64,000 nucleotides of DNA from Siminovitchia terrae (GCF_003605405.2 NZ_QYTW02000021.1:1-64000), one strand, 5' to 3'; positions 18,721-30,093 are shown, counted from the first letter of the stretch. The notes: generated by a model not told the origin, from the sequence alone. Translations and numbers: made by a program.

Positions 18721-18759
18721 AGATGAGTGGGAGGGGAAAGACCCCTATTACCACATCAC
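18721..18759 (+). promoter_or_regulatory. L1-operator-like hairpin in the rplK leader
   Basis: GATGAGTGGGAGGGG and CCCCTATTACCACATC fold into a hairpin whose GTGGGAGG and TACCAC sides resemble the L1-binding helix 76-77 of 23S rRNA (GGTGGGAGG and ATACCACC). Excess L1 is known to repress the L11-L1 operon by such mimicry in other bacteria. The mimicry is visible; the regulation is inferred. Confidence 0.7.
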
Positions 18760-18780
18760 GGACTTAAGGAGGTGTGTCTC

Positions 18781-19206
18781 GTGGCTAAAAAAGTTATCAA
18801 AGTAGTAAAACTTCAAATTCCTGCGGGTAAAGCAAACCCAGCTCCGCCAGTTGGACCGGCATTGGGTCAAGCAGGTGTAAATATCATGGGATTCTGTAAG
18901 GAGTTCAATGCCCGTACATCAGATCAGGCGGGATTGATTATTCCGGTTGAGATCACTGTGTTTGAAGACAGATCCTTTACATTCATTACTAAAACTCCGC
19001 CTGCGGCTGTTCTATTGAAGAAAGCGGCTGGCATTGAATCAGGTTCCGGGGAACCGAATAAAAAGTCGGTTGCTACCGTAAAACGCGATAAAGTACGTGA
19101 AATCGCTGAAACAAAAATGCCTGACCTAAATGCAGCAAGTGTTGAAGCAGCTATGCAAATGGTTGAAGGCACTGCACGCAGTATGGGAATTAAGATCGAA
19201 GACTGA
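18781..19206 (+). CDS. rplK: Ribosomal protein L11
   Basis: L11 binds the GTPase-associated centre of 23S rRNA and is needed for RelA activation. The 141-residue protein has the proline-rich N-terminal domain ([19 protein letters not shown]) and the rRNA-binding C-terminal domain ([19 protein letters not shown]). GTG 18781 behind TAAGGAGGTG gives the usual MAKKV start. First gene of the rplK-rplA pair, following an L1-like operator. Confidence 0.97.
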   Translation: MAKKVIKVVKLQIPAGKANPAPPVGPALGQAGVNIMGFCKEFNARTSDQAGLIIPVEITVFEDRSFTFITKTPPAAVLLKKAAGIESGSGEPNKKSVATVKRDKVREIAETKMPDLNAASVEAAMQMVEGTARSMGIKIED

Positions 19207-19215
19207 TCGTTTAGG

Positions 19216-19256
19216 AGGTTGCAGAGCTGCATTCTTGTACCCTGCAACCTTTATTC
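19216..19256 (+). other. Hairpin between rplK and rplA
   Basis: AGGTTGCAG (19216-19224) pairs perfectly with CTGCAACCT (19242-19250), then TTTATT. It could be a weak attenuator or an RNA-stability element; there is no full T tract. Confidence 0.5.
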
Positions 19257-19300
19257 GTGGGAGGTTTTTCCGCTAAAACCACAATATAGGAGGATTAATG

Positions 19301-20002
19301 ATGGCTAAGAAAGGCAAGAAATATCTCGAAGCTTTAAAGCTTGTCGACCGTTCAAAAGCTTATGCAATCAATGAAGCAATTGAACTTGTCAAAAAAACAG
19401 ACTTCGCTAAGTTTGACGCTACTGTTGAAGCGGCATTCCGTCTTGGAGTAGACCCGAAAAAAGCGGACCAACAAATCCGTGGCGCGGTTGTACTACCTAA
19501 CGGTACTGGGAAAACTCAACGTGTCCTTGTTTTTGCAAAAGGGGAAAAAGCGAAAGAGGCTGAAGCAGCTGGCGCTGATTATGTAGGGGATGCAGAATTC
19601 ATCAACAAAATCAACCAAGGTTGGTTTGACTTTGATGTAGTTGTTGCCACTCCAGACATGATGGGTGAAGTTGGTAAACTCGGACGTACGCTTGGACCAA
19701 AGGGTCTAATGCCTAACCCGAAAACAGGAACAGTTACATTTGATGTTGAAAAAGCTGTAAATGAAATCAAAGCAGGTAAAGTGGAATACCGTTTGGATAA
19801 AGCTGGTATCATCCATGTACCGATTGGAAAAGTTTCCTTTGAAGACGAAAAACTTCAAGAAAACTTTACAACGATCTTTGATACAATTCTAAAAGCTAAA
19901 CCAGCAGCTGCTAAAGGAACATTCATGAAAAATGTTTCCATCACATCTACGATGGGACCTGGAATCAAGGTGGATCCTTCTACAGTAACTGTAAAAGCAT
20001 AA
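19301..20002 (+). CDS. rplA: Ribosomal protein L1
   Basis: L1 forms the mobile stalk at the E site and is the probable autoregulator of this operon through the leader hairpin at 18721. The 233-aa protein contains the family signatures [24 protein letters not shown] and [16 protein letters not shown]. Two adjacent ATGs occur (19298, 19301); the second gives MAKKGKKY as in relatives and is about 7 bp from AGGAGGA. Confidence 0.97.
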   Translation: MAKKGKKYLEALKLVDRSKAYAINEAIELVKKTDFAKFDATVEAAFRLGVDPKKADQQIRGAVVLPNGTGKTQRVLVFAKGEKAKEAEAAGADYVGDAEFINKINQGWFDFDVVVATPDMMGEVGKLGRTLGPKGLMPNPKTGTVTFDVEKAVNEIKAGKVEYRLDKAGIIHVPIGKVSFEDEKLQENFTTIFDTILKAKPAAAKGTFMKNVSITSTMGPGIKVDPSTVTVKA

Positions 20003-20003
20003 G

Positions 20004-20032
20004 TTGACAACATTTTATCTTGTTGATAGAAT
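20004..20032 (+). promoter_or_regulatory. Sigma-A promoter of rplJ-rplL
   Basis: TTGACA (20004-20009), 17 bp, TAGAAT (20027-20032). It overlaps the end of rplA and drives the L10 leader. Confidence 0.8.
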
Positions 20033-20058
20033 ATAAAAGTTGAAAAAATAACATTTGT

Positions 20059-20185
20059 ACCGTAGACAGCAGGTGCTCCATGGAGCTTAATATCCCGCCG
20101 AGGTCATTGCGATATATTATATTCAATCTGTTTGTGCAGATTGGACGCAAAACCTCCATGTCTATTGCCTGGAGGTTTTTTATAT
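20059..20185 (+). promoter_or_regulatory. L10 leader with attenuator terminator
   Basis: ACCGTAGACAGCAGGTG and GGAGCTTAATATCCCGCCGA at 20059-20101 match the conserved L10-L12 binding core of Firmicute rplJ leaders. A terminator follows: AACCTCCA (20151-20158) pairs with TGGAGGTT (20170-20177) and runs into T. Excess L10-(L12)4 is expected to stabilise the leader fold and end transcription before rplJ. Confidence 0.92.
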
Positions 20186-20228
20186 TTATCCGGTATGAAT
20201 GTTCATCTGAGAATTGGGAGGTGTAAGG

Positions 20229-20723
20229 ATGAGCAAAGTAATTGAGCAAAAGAAACAAATCGTTGAAGAAATTGCAGGTAAAATGAAAGCTAGTGTATCT
20301 ACTGTTATCGTAGACTACCGTGGTTTGAATGTGGCTGAAGTGACTGAGCTTCGCAAACAGCTTCGTGAAGCAGGCGTTGAATACAAAGTTTACAAAAACT
20401 CTATGGCACGCCGTGCAGCTGAGGAAGCTGGCCTTGCTGAACTTAACGAGCAGCTTGTAGGTCCAAATGCGATTGCATTCAGCACTGAGGATGTAGTTGC
20501 CCCTGCGAAAATCTTGAATGATTTCGCAAAAGATCACGATGCTTTAGAAATTAAAGCAGGTGTCATCGAAGGAAACGTTGCTACAGTTGAGGAAATCAAG
20601 GCGCTTGCAAGTCTTCCTTCCCGCGAAGGATTGCTTTCCATGTTGCTTAGCGTTCTTCAAGCTCCAATGCGTAACTTCGCACTTGCAACTAAAGCTGTTG
20701 CTGACCAAAAAGAAGAAGCGTAA
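20229..20723 (+). CDS. rplJ: Ribosomal protein L10
   Basis: L10 is the base of the stalk that carries the L7/L12 dimers. The 164-residue protein shows the N-terminal rRNA-binding domain ([31 protein letters not shown], in part) and the C-terminal helix that binds L7/L12 (LALATKAV-like [12 protein letters not shown]). ATG 20229 is behind GGAGGTGTAAGG. Autoregulated through the L10 leader. Confidence 0.97.
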   Translation: MSKVIEQKKQIVEEIAGKMKASVSTVIVDYRGLNVAEVTELRKQLREAGVEYKVYKNSMARRAAEEAGLAELNEQLVGPNAIAFSTEDVVAPAKILNDFAKDHDALEIKAGVIEGNVATVEEIKALASLPSREGLLSMLLSVLQAPMRNFALATKAVADQKEEA

Positions 20724-20771
20724 ACTGGGCATAGTCATATAAAATTTTTAAAAAATCTGGAGGAATAAATC

Positions 20772-21137
20772 ATGACGAAAGAACAAATCATTGAAGCTGT
20801 CAAAGAAATGACAGTTCTTGAGCTTAACGATCTCGTAAAAGCAATTGAAGAAGAATTCGGCGTAACTGCTGCTGCTCCTGTAGCTGTTGCTGGTGGAGCT
20901 GCTGCTGCAGATGCTGGTGCAGAGCAAACAGAATTCGATGTAATTCTTGCTAGCGCTGGCGCACAAAAAATCAAAGTTATCAAAGCTGTTCGTGAAGCTA
21001 CAGGCCTCGGCTTGAAAGAAGCGAAAGAGCTTGTTGATAACGCTCCTAAACCAATCAAAGAAGGCGCATCTAAAGAAGAAGCTGAAGAGCTCAAAGCGAA
21101 ACTTGAAGAAGTTGGAGCAGAAGTCGAAGTTAAGTAA
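20772..21137 (+). CDS. rplL: Ribosomal protein L7/L12
   Basis: L7/L12 is the multi-copy stalk protein that recruits translational GTPases. The 121-aa protein has the N-terminal dimerisation helices, an alanine/glycine-rich hinge (about 35-52) and the conserved C-terminal domain with [21 protein letters not shown] strong intrinsic terminator follows at 21152-21180. Confidence 0.97.
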   Translation: MTKEQIIEAVKEMTVLELNDLVKAIEEEFGVTAAAPVAVAGGAAAADAGAEQTEFDVILASAGAQKIKVIKAVREATGLGLKEAKELVDNAPKPIKEGASKEEAEELKAKLEEVGAEVEVK

Positions 21138-21151
21138 TGATGTATTGATAG

Positions 21152-21180
21152 AAAAGCTCGCTTATTTAGCGGGCTTTTTT
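21152..21180 (+). terminator. Intrinsic terminator after rplL
   Basis: AAGCTCGCT and AGCGGGCTT form a stem (one G-T pair) around a TATTT loop, followed by a run of T. Confidence 0.88.
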
Positions 21181-21199
21181 CGCACTTTTACTAGAAATG

Positions 21200-21320
21200 C
21201 GTAAACGCCTGTTTATTGACACACAGTCTGGGGTGTATCCGACGAGAGACAAGGTGACGAAGACAGCCTCAATTCGCTGCATCCTGTGTGTCGCTAGACA
21301 ACGAGAAAAGCATTAGCTCC
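21200..21320. repeat. Diverged interspersed-repeat copy between rplL and ybxB
   Basis: Contains CAGCCTCAATTCGCTGCATCC followed by TGTGTGTCGCTAGAC, a weak relative of the GCAGGCTCA-CGCGACATCCTGTC core seen at 10660, 17866 and 53200. No gene is seen in the 218-bp gap. Confidence 0.4.
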
Positions 21321-21355
21321 TATTTTCGACGTTTTTTTACCAATCGGAGGTTGCT

Positions 21356-21967
21356 ATGACAGAGCATTATTATTCGCGTAAACCTGAAGTGGGCAGTGAT
21401 CCTATTTACTGGGATGCGAGGTTACGGGATCATTCTTTTCGTTTCAAGACAGACCGCGGTGTTTTTTCAAAGCAAGAAGTGGATTTTGGTTCCCGGCTTT
21501 TGATTGATACTTTTGAAATACCGGATGTTAGCGGTCCTTTGCTTGACCTAGGGTGTGGCTATGGTCCTATCGGGTTAAGCCTTGCCAAGGACTTCCCAGA
21601 GAGAATGGTCCACATGGCTGATATTAATGAGCGTGCGGTTGGATTGGCGAAAGAAAATGCAGCTGCCAATCATATCGAAAATGTGAAAATCTATGAAAGT
21701 GACGGCTTCCAAAGTGTTGAAGAAAAAGGTTTTGCTGCCATATTGATCAACCCGCCTATCAGGGCCGGGAAACAGGTCATCTTCAACATGTTCGAAAAAG
21801 CCTTTCGTCATCTCGCAGATAATGGTGAACTGTGGATTGTGATTCAGAAAAAACAGGGCGCCCCTTCCACAAAAGTAAAATTGGAAGAGATCTTTAGTCA
21901 AGTCCAGACTGTGGGTAAGAAAAAAGGCTACTATATTTTTCAATCAAAAAAGTTTGCATCTCTTTGA
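21356..21967 (+). CDS. ybxB: RsmC-like class I methyltransferase (YbxB)
   Basis: A 203-residue SAM-dependent methyltransferase of the small RsmC/RlmG family, probably modifying a guanine N2 of rRNA. The SAM loop is LLDLGCGYGPIG, the acidic residue after strand 2 is in MADINERA, and the catalytic motif reads NPPIRAGK, the variant typical of this family. ATG 21356 follows CGGAGG. It lies alone between rplL and rpoB, as in B. subtilis; the exact target is not shown by sequence. Confidence 0.88.
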   Translation: MTEHYYSRKPEVGSDPIYWDARLRDHSFRFKTDRGVFSKQEVDFGSRLLIDTFEIPDVSGPLLDLGCGYGPIGLSLAKDFPERMVHMADINERAVGLAKENAAANHIENVKIYESDGFQSVEEKGFAAILINPPIRAGKQVIFNMFEKAFRHLADNGELWIVIQKKQGAPSTKVKLEEIFSQVQTVGKKKGYYIFQSKKFASL

Positions 21968-22006
21968 CTCTTGTGCTAATATTGTAAGATGCTAATACCA
22001 TGCTTT

Positions 22007-22058
22007 CCATAATAAAGCTAATAGTTGTATATTTATTGGCTATTATGGGAAAAATTAT
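22007..22058 (+). terminator. Long AT-rich hairpin after ybxB
   Basis: CCATAATA (22007-22014) pairs with TATTATGG (22041-22048), with further GCTAATA/TATTGGC pairing inside, then GAAAAATTATTT. Possible terminator of ybxB; it lacks a clean T run. Confidence 0.4.
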
Positions 22059-22172
22059 TTAATATAGGTTCGTCTCAGGAAATTGTGGTTTTCAAAGTAA
22101 AACCATTTTTCTTTTTGTAAGAAAAAAAGTGTAAAATTAGACGAAGGTTATTATTCGAATTATGATGTGGTA

Positions 22173-22292
22173 GGTCTAGCTCCAGGCGCCATTGGCTCGA
22201 GGTCACAAGCCAAATTGCTGTGGTGGCTGAAAAGCTGCCTCCTCGCCATTCGTCTTGTGCTTGCCTCCTAAGGCTGCGCGCCTTACGCTTTT
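22173..22292. repeat. Foldback interspersed repeat upstream of rpoB
   Basis: Starts GTCTAGCTCCAGGCGCC and ends GCGCCTTACGCTTTTCT. The arms CACAAG/CTTGTG, GAGG/CCTC and GGCGCC can fold back. It is about 85% similar over 110 bp to 53221-53333. It lies 80 bp before rpoB, inside the probable rpoB leader; the leader promoter is not clear (a candidate is TTGGCT near 22037 with TAATAT 18 bp on). Confidence 0.8.
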
Positions 22293-22373
22293 CTTTTTGT
22301 CTGATGATTCGTATCCTGCTTGATTAGAGCGGATAGGATGAATAAAATGCATGATTTTTGAGGGGTGAATCAG

Positions 22374-25300
22374 TTGACAGGTCAACTTGTTCAGTATGGA
22401 CGGCACCGCCAGCGCAGAAGCTTTGCTAGGATCAGTGAAGTATTGGAACTGCCAAACCTTATTGAAATTCAATCTTCCTCTTATCAATGGTTTCTTGATG
22501 AGGGCTTAAAGGAAATGTTTCAGGACATCTCCCCAATTGAAGATTTCGCCGGGAATCTATCATTGGAATTTATCGATTATAGTCTCGGTGAACCAAAATA
22601 TTCTGTGGAAGAATCTAAAGAGCGCGATGCCACATATTCCGCTCCGCTTCGTGTCAAATTGCGTCTTTTAAATAAAGAGACCGGCGAAGTTAAAGACCAG
22701 GATGTGTTCATGGGAGACTTCCCGCTGATGACAGAAATGGGAACATTCATCATCAATGGGGCAGAGCGTGTCATAGTTTCACAGCTGGTGCGTTCTCCAA
22801 GTGTTTATTACAGCGCTAAGATTGATAAGAATGGTAAGAAAGGCTTCACTGCCACTGTCATTCCGAACCGCGGCGCATGGCTGGAATATGAAACAGATGC
22901 GAAAGATGTTGTGTATGTCCGTATCGACCGGACGAGGAAACTGCCGGTAACGGTTCTTTTGCGTGCACTGGGTTTTGGTTCTGATCAAGAAATCATCGAA
23001 TTAATAGGAGATAACGAGTATCTCCGAAACACACTGGAAAAAGACAACACAGAGAGCGCTGAAAAAGCGTTGCTTGAAATCTATGAACGTCTTCGCCCAG
23101 GTGAACCTCCAACAGTTGAGAACGCGAAAAGCCTTCTTGTTTCGCGCTTTTTCGATCCAAAAAGATACGATTTGGCCAACGTTGGACGTTATAAAATCAA
23201 CAAAAAACTCCATATTAAAAATCGTCTTTTCGGTCAACGGCTGGCAGAAACCTTGGCCGATCCCGAAACCGGCGAAATTATTGCGGAAAAAGGCACTCTA
23301 CTCGACCGCCGCACATTGGACAAATTGATTCCTTACCTTGAAAAAGGCGCAGGTTTCAAAACATATAACAATCATGGCGGTGTGCTGGAAGAGGACATTA
23401 CCGTTCAAACTATTAAAATATATGCTCCGCATGATGATGAAGAAAAAGAAATCAATGTCATCGGCAATTCTTTCATAGAGGAAGAAATCAAGAATATTAC
23501 GCCTGCCGATATCATTGCTTCCATCAGCTATTTCTTTGATCTTCTTTATGGAGTCGGTGATACAGATGATATCGACCATCTGGGTAACCGCCGTCTTCGT
23601 TCTGTTGGAGAACTGCTTCAAAACCAGTTCAGAATTGGATTGTCTCGTATGGAGAGGGTTGTGCGTGAGCGGATGTCTATCCAGGACATCAATACAATCA
23701 CTCCACAGCAATTGATCAATATTCGTCCGGTTATTGCATCCATTAAGGAGTTTTTCGGAAGCTCTCAGTTGTCACAGTTCATGGACCAGACGAATCCATT
23801 GGCAGAATTGACTCATAAACGGAGACTTTCTGCTCTTGGACCAGGTGGTTTGACACGTGAACGTGCCGGGATGGAAGTTCGGGACGTCCACTATTCACAC
23901 TATGGACGTATGTGCCCGATTGAGACACCAGAGGGCCCGAACATCGGATTGATCAACTCGCTGTCCACTTTTGCGAAGGTGAATCGCTTCGGTTTTATTG
24001 AAACACCTTACCGTCGTGTTGACCCTGAGACAGGTGCGGTCACTTCTCAAATTGACTATTTAACTGCAGACGAAGAAGATAACTATGTTGTCGCGCAGGC
24101 AAATGCTCCATTGACAGAGGAAGGCACTTTCGAAAATGACGAAGTCATTGCTCGTTTCCGTGGGGAAAACACCGTGATTAGAAGAGACCGGATTGACTAC
24201 ATGGACGTTTCTCCCAAGCAGGTTGTGTCTGCTGCAACAGCATGTATTCCATTCTTGGAAAACGATGACTCCAACCGTGCCCTAATGGGAGCGAACATGC
24301 AGCGACAGGCCGTTCCTCTTATGCAGCCGGAAGCACCGCTTGTAGGTACTGGAATGGAGTATGTATCTGCGAAGGATTCAGGTGCTGCTGTAATTTGCAA
24401 GCATAATGGTGTTGTGGAACACATCGAGGCGCGAGAAATTTGGGTACGCAGAATCCAGGAAATTGACGGGCAGGAAGTAAAAGGCGATCTTGATAAGTAC
24501 CGCCTGCAAAAGTTTATCCGTTCTAACCAAGGAACCTGCTATAACCAGCGCCCGATCGTAAGTGTAGGCAACCGTGTTGTCAAAGGTGAAATCCTTGCAG
24601 ACGGTCCATCCATGGATCAAGGGGAATTAGCACTTGGCCGAAACGTCCTCGTAGGATTTATGACATGGGAAGGCTATAACTACGAAGATGCGATCATCAT
24701 GAGTGAAAGACTTGTAAAAGATGATGTTTATACATCGATTCATATTGAAGAATATGAATCTGAAGCTAGGGATACAAAACTTGGTCCTGAAGAAATGACA
24801 AGGGATATTCCAAACGTCGGGGAAGATGCCCTTAAAAACCTTGATGAGCGCGGAATCATCCGTATTGGTGCGGAAGTCAAGGACGGCGACCTGTTAGTCG
24901 GAAAAGTAACACCAAAAGGTGTAACAGAGCTGACAGCTGAAGAGCGCCTGCTTCACGCCATCTTTGGTGAAAAAGCACGTGAAGTCCGGGATACTTCCCT
25001 CCGAGTGCCTCATGGCGGCGGCGGAATCGTCTTGGATGTAAAAGTGTTCAACCGTGAAGACGGCGACGAGCTTTCTCCGGGTGTGAACCAGCTTGTCCGT
25101 GTATATATCGTTCAGAAAAGGAAAATCTCTGAAGGGGACAAAATGGCGGGACGCCACGGTAACAAAGGGGTTATCTCCCGCATTCTTCCGGAAGAGGATA
25201 TGCCATACATGCCTGACGGCACACCTATCGATGTCATGCTTAACCCACTTGGGGTTCCTTCAAGGATGAACATTGGCCAGGTGCTTGAGCTGCATTTGGG

Positions 25301-25928
25301 TATGGCCGCGAGATACTTGGGACTGCATATGGCATCTCCAGTATTTGATGGTGCAACCGAAGAGGATGTATGGGCAACGATTGAAGAAGCCGGCATGGCT
25401 TCTGATGCGAAAACGGTCCTTTATGACGGACGAACAGGGGAAGCTTTTGATAACCGTGTCTCCGTTGGAGTCATGTATATGCTGAAACTTGCGCATATGG
25501 TTGATGATAAGCTGCATGCTCGTTCAACAGGCCCTTACTCACTCGTTACTCAGCAGCCGCTTGGTGGTAAAGCCCAGTTTGGCGGTCAGCGTTTCGGGGA
25601 GATGGAGGTATGGGCGCTTGAAGCATACGGTGCAGCATACACTCTTCAAGAAATCCTTACGGTAAAATCTGACGATGTGGTTGGACGTGTGAAAACATAT
25701 GAGGCAATTGTTAAAGGTGAAAACGTCCCAGAACCGGGCGTTCCAGAATCATTTAAGGTTCTGATCAAAGAACTGCAAAGCCTTGGAATGGATGTTAAAA
25801 TCCTGTCCGGGGACGAACAGGAAATTGAAATGCGCGAGCTTGAGGACGATGATGATCTTCACCAGGCAGACACATTGAACATTGCTCCTGAAACTAAAGT
25901 GGAAGAAACAGCTGCTACAAAGGAGTAA
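22374..25928 (+). CDS. rpoB: RNA polymerase beta subunit
   Basis: The beta subunit forms half of the catalytic cleft. The 1184-aa protein is collinear with B. subtilis RpoB, including the rifampicin pocket [18 protein letters not shown] and [14 protein letters not shown] with all usual resistance positions in wild-type state, and the catalytic-site segments [10 protein letters not shown] and [22 protein letters not shown] 22374 ([15 protein letters not shown]) is the family start and is preceded by GAGGGGTGA; an in-frame GTG at 22365 overlaps that site. The acidic C-terminal tail is shorter than in B. subtilis. Confidence 0.98.
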   Translation: MTGQLVQYGRHRQRRSFARISEVLELPNLIEIQSSSYQWFLDEGLKEMFQDISPIEDFAGNLSLEFIDYSLGEPKYSVEESKERDATYSAPLRVKLRLLNKETGEVKDQDVFMGDFPLMTEMGTFIINGAERVIVSQLVRSPSVYYSAKIDKNGKKGFTATVIPNRGAWLEYETDAKDVVYVRIDRTRKLPVTVLLRALGFGSDQEIIELIGDNEYLRNTLEKDNTESAEKALLEIYERLRPGEPPTVENAKSLLVSRFFDPKRYDLANVGRYKINKKLHIKNRLFGQRLAETLADPETGEIIAEKGTLLDRRTLDKLIPYLEKGAGFKTYNNHGGVLEEDITVQTIKIYAPHDDEEKEINVIGNSFIEEEIKNITPADIIASISYFFDLLYGVGDTDDIDHLGNRRLRSVGELLQNQFRIGLSRMERVVRERMSIQDINTITPQQLINIRPVIASIKEFFGSSQLSQFMDQTNPLAELTHKRRLSALGPGGLTRERAGMEVRDVHYSHYGRMCPIETPEGPNIGLINSLSTFAKVNRFGFIETPYRRVDPETGAVTSQIDYLTADEEDNYVVAQANAPLTEEGTFENDEVIARFRGENTVIRRDRIDYMDVSPKQVVSAATACIPFLENDDSNRALMGANMQRQAVPLMQPEAPLVGTGMEYVSAKDSGAAVICKHNGVVEHIEAREIWVRRIQEIDGQEVKGDLDKYRLQKFIRSNQGTCYNQRPIVSVGNRVVKGEILADGPSMDQGELALGRNVLVGFMTWEGYNYEDAIIMSERLVKDDVYTSIHIEEYESEARDTKLGPEEMTRDIPNVGEDALKNLDERGIIRIGAEVKDGDLLVGKVTPKGVTELTAEERLLHAIFGEKAREVRDTSLRVPHGGGGIVLDVKVFNREDGDELSPGVNQLVRVYIVQKRKISEGDKMAGRHGNKGVISRILPEEDMPYMPDGTPIDVMLNPLGVPSRMNIGQVLELHLGMAARYLGLHMASPVFDGATEEDVWATIEEAGMASDAKTVLYDGRTGEAFDNRVSVGVMYMLKLAHMVDDKLHARSTGPYSLVTQQPLGGKAQFGGQRFGEMEVWALEAYGAAYTLQEILTVKSDDVVGRVKTYEAIVKGENVPEPGVPESFKVLIKELQSLGMDVKILSGDEQEIEMRELEDDDDLHQADTLNIAPETKVEETAATKE

Positions 25929-25986
25929 ATGATGTCAGATAAGGCAATTAGGGTAAAACCTGTATATGAAAAGGGAGGTAGGCCCC

Positions 25987-28900
25987 TTGCTGGATGTAAA
26001 TAACTTCGAGTATATGAAAATCGGTCTCGCTTCACCCGATAAGATCCGTTCATGGTCTTTTGGTGAAGTAAAAAAACCGGAAACAATCAACTATAGAACT
26101 TTAAAGCCGGAGAAGGACGGTCTTTTCTGCGAGCGGATCTTTGGTCCGACAAAAGACTGGGAATGCCACTGTGGAAAATACAAACGAGTGCGATATAAAG
26201 GAGTCGTTTGTGACCGCTGTGGCGTGGAAGTGACCAGGGCAAAAGTCCGCCGTGAGCGCATGGGGCACATCGAACTGGCTGCTCCTGTTTCTCACATCTG
26301 GTACTTCAAAGGAATTCCAAGCCGGATGGGACTTCTATTGGATATGTCCCCCCGGGCTTTGGAAGAAATTATTTATTTCGCTTCTTACGTAGTGACAGAT
26401 CCTGGAGACACTACGCTTGAGAAGAAACAGCTTTTATCTGAAAGGGAATATCGTGCTTATCGTGAAAAGTACGGTTCTACTTTCAATGCTGGAATGGGTG
26501 CGGAGGCTATTAAAAAGCTTCTGCAGGACATAGATCTTGACAAAGAAGTTGAGATCTTGAAAGAAGAACTAAAGACAGCACAAGGCCAGCGGCGTACACG
26601 TGCTATCAGAAGGCTTGAGGTGCTAGAGGCCTTCCGTCACTCCGGAAATCATCCGGATTGGATGGTGCTTGATGTACTTCCAGTTATCCCGCCGGAATTG
26701 CGCCCTATGGTTCAACTTGAGGGCGGTAGGTTCGCTACATCGGATCTGAACGATTTGTACCGTCGTGTGATTAACCGGAACAACCGTCTGAAAAGACTCT
26801 TGGATCTTGGAGCTCCCGGCATTATCGTCCAAAATGAAAAGCGGATGCTGCAGGAAGCTGTTGATGCTCTCATTGATAATGGACGAAGAGGCCGTCCGGT
26901 TACAGGACCTGGAAATCGTCCGCTCAAATCCCTCTCACATATGCTGAAAGGTAAGCAAGGGCGTTTCCGTCAAAACTTGCTCGGTAAGCGGGTAGACTAT
27001 TCAGGCCGTTCCGTTATCGTCGTCGGACCAAGTCTGAAGATGTATCAATGTGGTCTTCCAAAAGAGATGGCTTTGGAATTGTTCAAACCATTTGTTATGA
27101 AGGAACTCGTTGAAAAAGGCTTGGCTCATAATATTAAAAGCGCCAAGCGTAAAATCGAACGTGTTCATCCGGAGGTTTGGGATGTACTGGAAGAGGTCAT
27201 CCGCGAACACCCAGTACTTTTAAACCGTGCACCGACATTGCACAGGCTGGGAATTCAGGCGTTTGAGCCAACTCTTGTCGAAGGAAGGGCAATCCGCCTT
27301 CATCCGCTTGTATGTACGGCTTATAATGCGGACTTTGACGGTGACCAAATGGCTGTCCATGTTCCGTTATCCGCTGAAGCCCAGGCAGAAGCAAGGCTTT
27401 TGATGCTGGCAGCGCAGAACATCTTGAACCCAAGGGATGGTAAGCCAGTTGTTACACCTTCTCAGGATATGGTTCTCGGGAACTATTATCTGACACTGGA
27501 GCGCGAAGGTGCTACAGGAGAGGGTATGGTATTCGGCAATGCAGATGAGGCGCTTTTGGCGTATTATAACGGATATATCCACCTGCATTCACGGATTGCA
27601 ATCCATGTAGATTCTCTGCCAAATGAGAGATTCTCTGAGGAACAGCGTAAAAAATTATTGGTAACGACTATGGGTAAAATAATTTTTAATGAAATTTTGC
27701 CTACTTCGTTCCCATACATCAATGAACCGACGAAAGAGAACCTGGAACTAAATACGCCAGAAAAGTATTTTGTTGGTACAACAGAGAATGTTGCAGAATT
27801 TATTAAAAAACAACCGCTGGTAAAACCATTTAAGAAGAAAATTCTCGGGAATGTCATCGCCGAGATCTTTAAAAGGTTCCAGATCACTGAGACATCCAAA
27901 ATGCTTGATAGCATGAAGGATCTTGGTTTCAAATATTCAACTAAAGCGGGAATTACGGTCGGAGTATCCGATATCGTGGTTCTTGCAGAGAAAGAAACAA
28001 TTCTTGAGGAAGCTCAGACCAAAGTTGACAATGTCCTGAAGCAGTTCAAGAGGGGTCTCATCACAGATGAAGAACGCTATGACCGCGTCATTTCCATCTG
28101 GAGTGCCGCAAAAGACGAAATTCAGGATAGGTTGATGCAATCCTTGGAAAACCTCAACCCGATTTACATGATGAGTGACTCTGGTGCGAGGGGTAACCCT
28201 TCCAACTTCACACAGTTGGCGGGTATGCGTGGACTTATGGCCAACCCGGCTGGACGGATCATCGAACTTCCAATTAAATCAAGCTTCCGGGAAGGATTGA
28301 CAGTACTCGAGTACTTTATCTCTACCCACGGAGCACGTAAAGGATTGGCCGATACCGCTCTGAAGACAGCTGACTCAGGTTACTTGACAAGAAGGCTGGT
28401 GGATGTGGCGCAGGATGTTATTGTCCGTGAGGATGACTGTGGTACTGACCGAGGCTTGCTTGTTTCAGCGCTAAAAGATGGCACAGAAGAAATCGAGTCT
28501 TTGGAAGAAAGGCTGATTGGACGCTTCACCCGGAAAAAGATCGTTCATCCTGAAACAGGGGAAACCATTATTGAAGAGAATACCCTTATTACAGAAGATA
28601 CGGCGAAAGAAATCGTCAACGCGGGAATCGACAAAGTCTGGATTCGCTCGGCGTTCACTTGTAATACGCGCCATGGCGTTTGTAAAAAATGCTACGGCCG
28701 CAACTTGGCAACTGGCTCAGTAGTGGATGTTGGTGAAGCGGTGGGAATCATTGCCGCTCAGTCAATAGGAGAGCCAGGTACCCAGCTTACGATGAGGACT
28801 TTCCACACCGGTGGGGTAGCCGGAGACGATATCACGCAGGGTCTTCCACGTATTCAGGAATTGTTCGAAGCCCGTAATCCGAAAGGGCAGGCAGTCATTT

Positions 28901-29583
28901 CTGAAATCAGCGGTGTTGTTATTGCCATCAATGAGGGCAGGGATCGCCAGCATGAAATTGTCATACAGGGCGAGATTGAAAGTAAAACATACAATGCACC
29001 GTATACAGCTCGACTGCGTGTAGCAGTGAACGATCGAGTGGAACGAGGGCAGGAACTGACCGAAGGATCCATTGATCCGAAGGAACTGTTGCGTGCCAAA
29101 GACGTAGCTGCCGTACAAGAGTATCTTTTACTTGAGGTACAAAAGGTTTACCGCATGCAAGGTGTTGAAATTGGCGACAAGCATATCGAAGTGATGGTTC
29201 GCCAAATGCTGCGGAAAGTCAGAGTAACAGACGCGGGAGATACCGATGTACTACCGGGAACATTACTCGATATTCATCAGTTTACGGATGCAAACGAAAA
29301 AGTGTTGCTTGAAGGAACCCAGCCTGCAACCGGACGTCCGGTATTGCTCGGTATTACAAAAGCATCGCTTGAGACGGATTCCTTCTTGTCAGCAGCTTCA
29401 TTCCAAGAAACAACACGTGTGTTGACAGACGCTGCCATCAAAGGTAAGCGGGATGAGCTGCTTGGCTTGAAAGAGAACGTCATTATTGGAAAACTGGTTC
29501 CGGCGGGAACCGGAATGCAGCGCTACAGAAGAGCGAGCGCTGTATTGAAGAAAGAAGAAGACGACGCAGTCAACGTAGAATAG
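25987..29583 (+). CDS. rpoC: RNA polymerase beta' subunit
   Basis: The beta' subunit carries the active-site Mg in [16 protein letters not shown]. The 1198-residue protein also has the N-terminal zinc ribbon ([20 protein letters not shown]), the bridge helix/trigger loop region ([16 protein letters not shown]) and the second zinc site ([13 protein letters not shown]). TTG 25987 ([10 protein letters not shown]) is the family start, 7-8 bp after AAGGGAGGT; an upstream ATG at 25966 would place that site inside the gene. It follows rpoB by 58 bp and is cotranscribed. Confidence 0.98.
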   Translation: MLDVNNFEYMKIGLASPDKIRSWSFGEVKKPETINYRTLKPEKDGLFCERIFGPTKDWECHCGKYKRVRYKGVVCDRCGVEVTRAKVRRERMGHIELAAPVSHIWYFKGIPSRMGLLLDMSPRALEEIIYFASYVVTDPGDTTLEKKQLLSEREYRAYREKYGSTFNAGMGAEAIKKLLQDIDLDKEVEILKEELKTAQGQRRTRAIRRLEVLEAFRHSGNHPDWMVLDVLPVIPPELRPMVQLEGGRFATSDLNDLYRRVINRNNRLKRLLDLGAPGIIVQNEKRMLQEAVDALIDNGRRGRPVTGPGNRPLKSLSHMLKGKQGRFRQNLLGKRVDYSGRSVIVVGPSLKMYQCGLPKEMALELFKPFVMKELVEKGLAHNIKSAKRKIERVHPEVWDVLEEVIREHPVLLNRAPTLHRLGIQAFEPTLVEGRAIRLHPLVCTAYNADFDGDQMAVHVPLSAEAQAEARLLMLAAQNILNPRDGKPVVTPSQDMVLGNYYLTLEREGATGEGMVFGNADEALLAYYNGYIHLHSRIAIHVDSLPNERFSEEQRKKLLVTTMGKIIFNEILPTSFPYINEPTKENLELNTPEKYFVGTTENVAEFIKKQPLVKPFKKKILGNVIAEIFKRFQITETSKMLDSMKDLGFKYSTKAGITVGVSDIVVLAEKETILEEAQTKVDNVLKQFKRGLITDEERYDRVISIWSAAKDEIQDRLMQSLENLNPIYMMSDSGARGNPSNFTQLAGMRGLMANPAGRIIELPIKSSFREGLTVLEYFISTHGARKGLADTALKTADSGYLTRRLVDVAQDVIVREDDCGTDRGLLVSALKDGTEEIESLEERLIGRFTRKKIVHPETGETIIEENTLITEDTAKEIVNAGIDKVWIRSAFTCNTRHGVCKKCYGRNLATGSVVDVGEAVGIIAAQSIGEPGTQLTMRTFHTGGVAGDDITQGLPRIQELFEARNPKGQAVISEISGVVIAINEGRDRQHEIVIQGEIESKTYNAPYTARLRVAVNDRVERGQELTEGSIDPKELLRAKDVAAVQEYLLLEVQKVYRMQGVEIGDKHIEVMVRQMLRKVRVTDAGDTDVLPGTLLDIHQFTDANEKVLLEGTQPATGRPVLLGITKASLETDSFLSAASFQETTRVLTDAAIKGKRDELLGLKENVIIGKLVPAGTGMQRYRRASAVLKKEEDDAVNVE

Positions 29584-29591
29584 CAGCAGAG

Positions 29592-29613
29592 CCGCCGGCG
29601 ATTTTGCCGGCGG
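29592..29613 (+). terminator. GC-rich hairpin after rpoC
   Basis: CCGCCGGC and GCCGGCGG pair perfectly over 8 bp around GATTTT. The tail ATTCTTG is a poor T tract, so this may be partial termination or a 3'-end stabiliser. Confidence 0.5.
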
Positions 29614-29761
29614 ATTCTTGTAAAGAGAAGATCATGTAAGTTGGTTTTATATATATCGATGGGCAAAATCCCTAATACCAACGTACAGATTACGCACTAA
29701 TTTTGCCAACGCCGCAGACGTGACATTGCGCTTTTCTCAAGCAAAAATTTCGCTTTTATTG

Positions 29762-29790
29762 TTGACATTAAAAATACCAGATGATACTAT
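29762..29790 (+). promoter_or_regulatory. Sigma-A promoter of the rplGB-rpsL-rpsG-fusA unit
   Basis: TTGACA (29762-29767), 17 bp, TACTAT (29785-29790), 52 bp upstream of the start codon of the L7Ae-like gene. Confidence 0.75.
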
Positions 29791-29841
29791 ATTCAAGGTG
29801 ATCCTATCATAATAACCTGTTGCTTTGGAGGATGCGTAAAA

Positions 29842-30090
29842 TTGTCTTATGAAAAAGTATTGCAGGATGCAAATTTGATAATAGGAACAAAGCAAACAGT
29901 AAGAGCTCTGAGATCAGGTCATGCGAAGGAAGTTTTCGTTGCGCAGGATGCCGACTCCAGAATTACAGATAACATCATTAATACAGCGAAAGAGCTGGAT
30001 GTGCCTGTTACCAAAGTCGACTCCATGAAAAAACTTGGCAAAGCATGTGGTATTGATGTAGGGGCGGCAGCTGTTGCCATCATTCACTAA
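29842..30090 (+). CDS. rplGB: L7Ae-family K-turn-binding protein (YbxF)
   Basis: An 82-residue member of the L7Ae/L30e family that binds kink-turn RNA; B. subtilis YbxF associates with ribosomes and binds K-turns in vitro. Family features include LIIGTKQTVRALRSGHAKEV, ITDNIINTAKELDVPV and the terminal GIDVGAAAVAI. TTG 29842 is preceded by TTGGAGGA. Position between rpoC and rpsL is the same as in B. subtilis. Its cellular role is not settled. Confidence 0.93.
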   Translation: MSYEKVLQDANLIIGTKQTVRALRSGHAKEVFVAQDADSRITDNIINTAKELDVPVTKVDSMKKLGKACGIDVGAAAVAIIH

Positions 30091-30093
30091 AGG

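Noticed and set aside
24000-24500. Rifampicin-resistance variant of rpoB
   Set aside because: The pocket sequence around 23750-23860 has the wild-type residues at the usual resistance positions.
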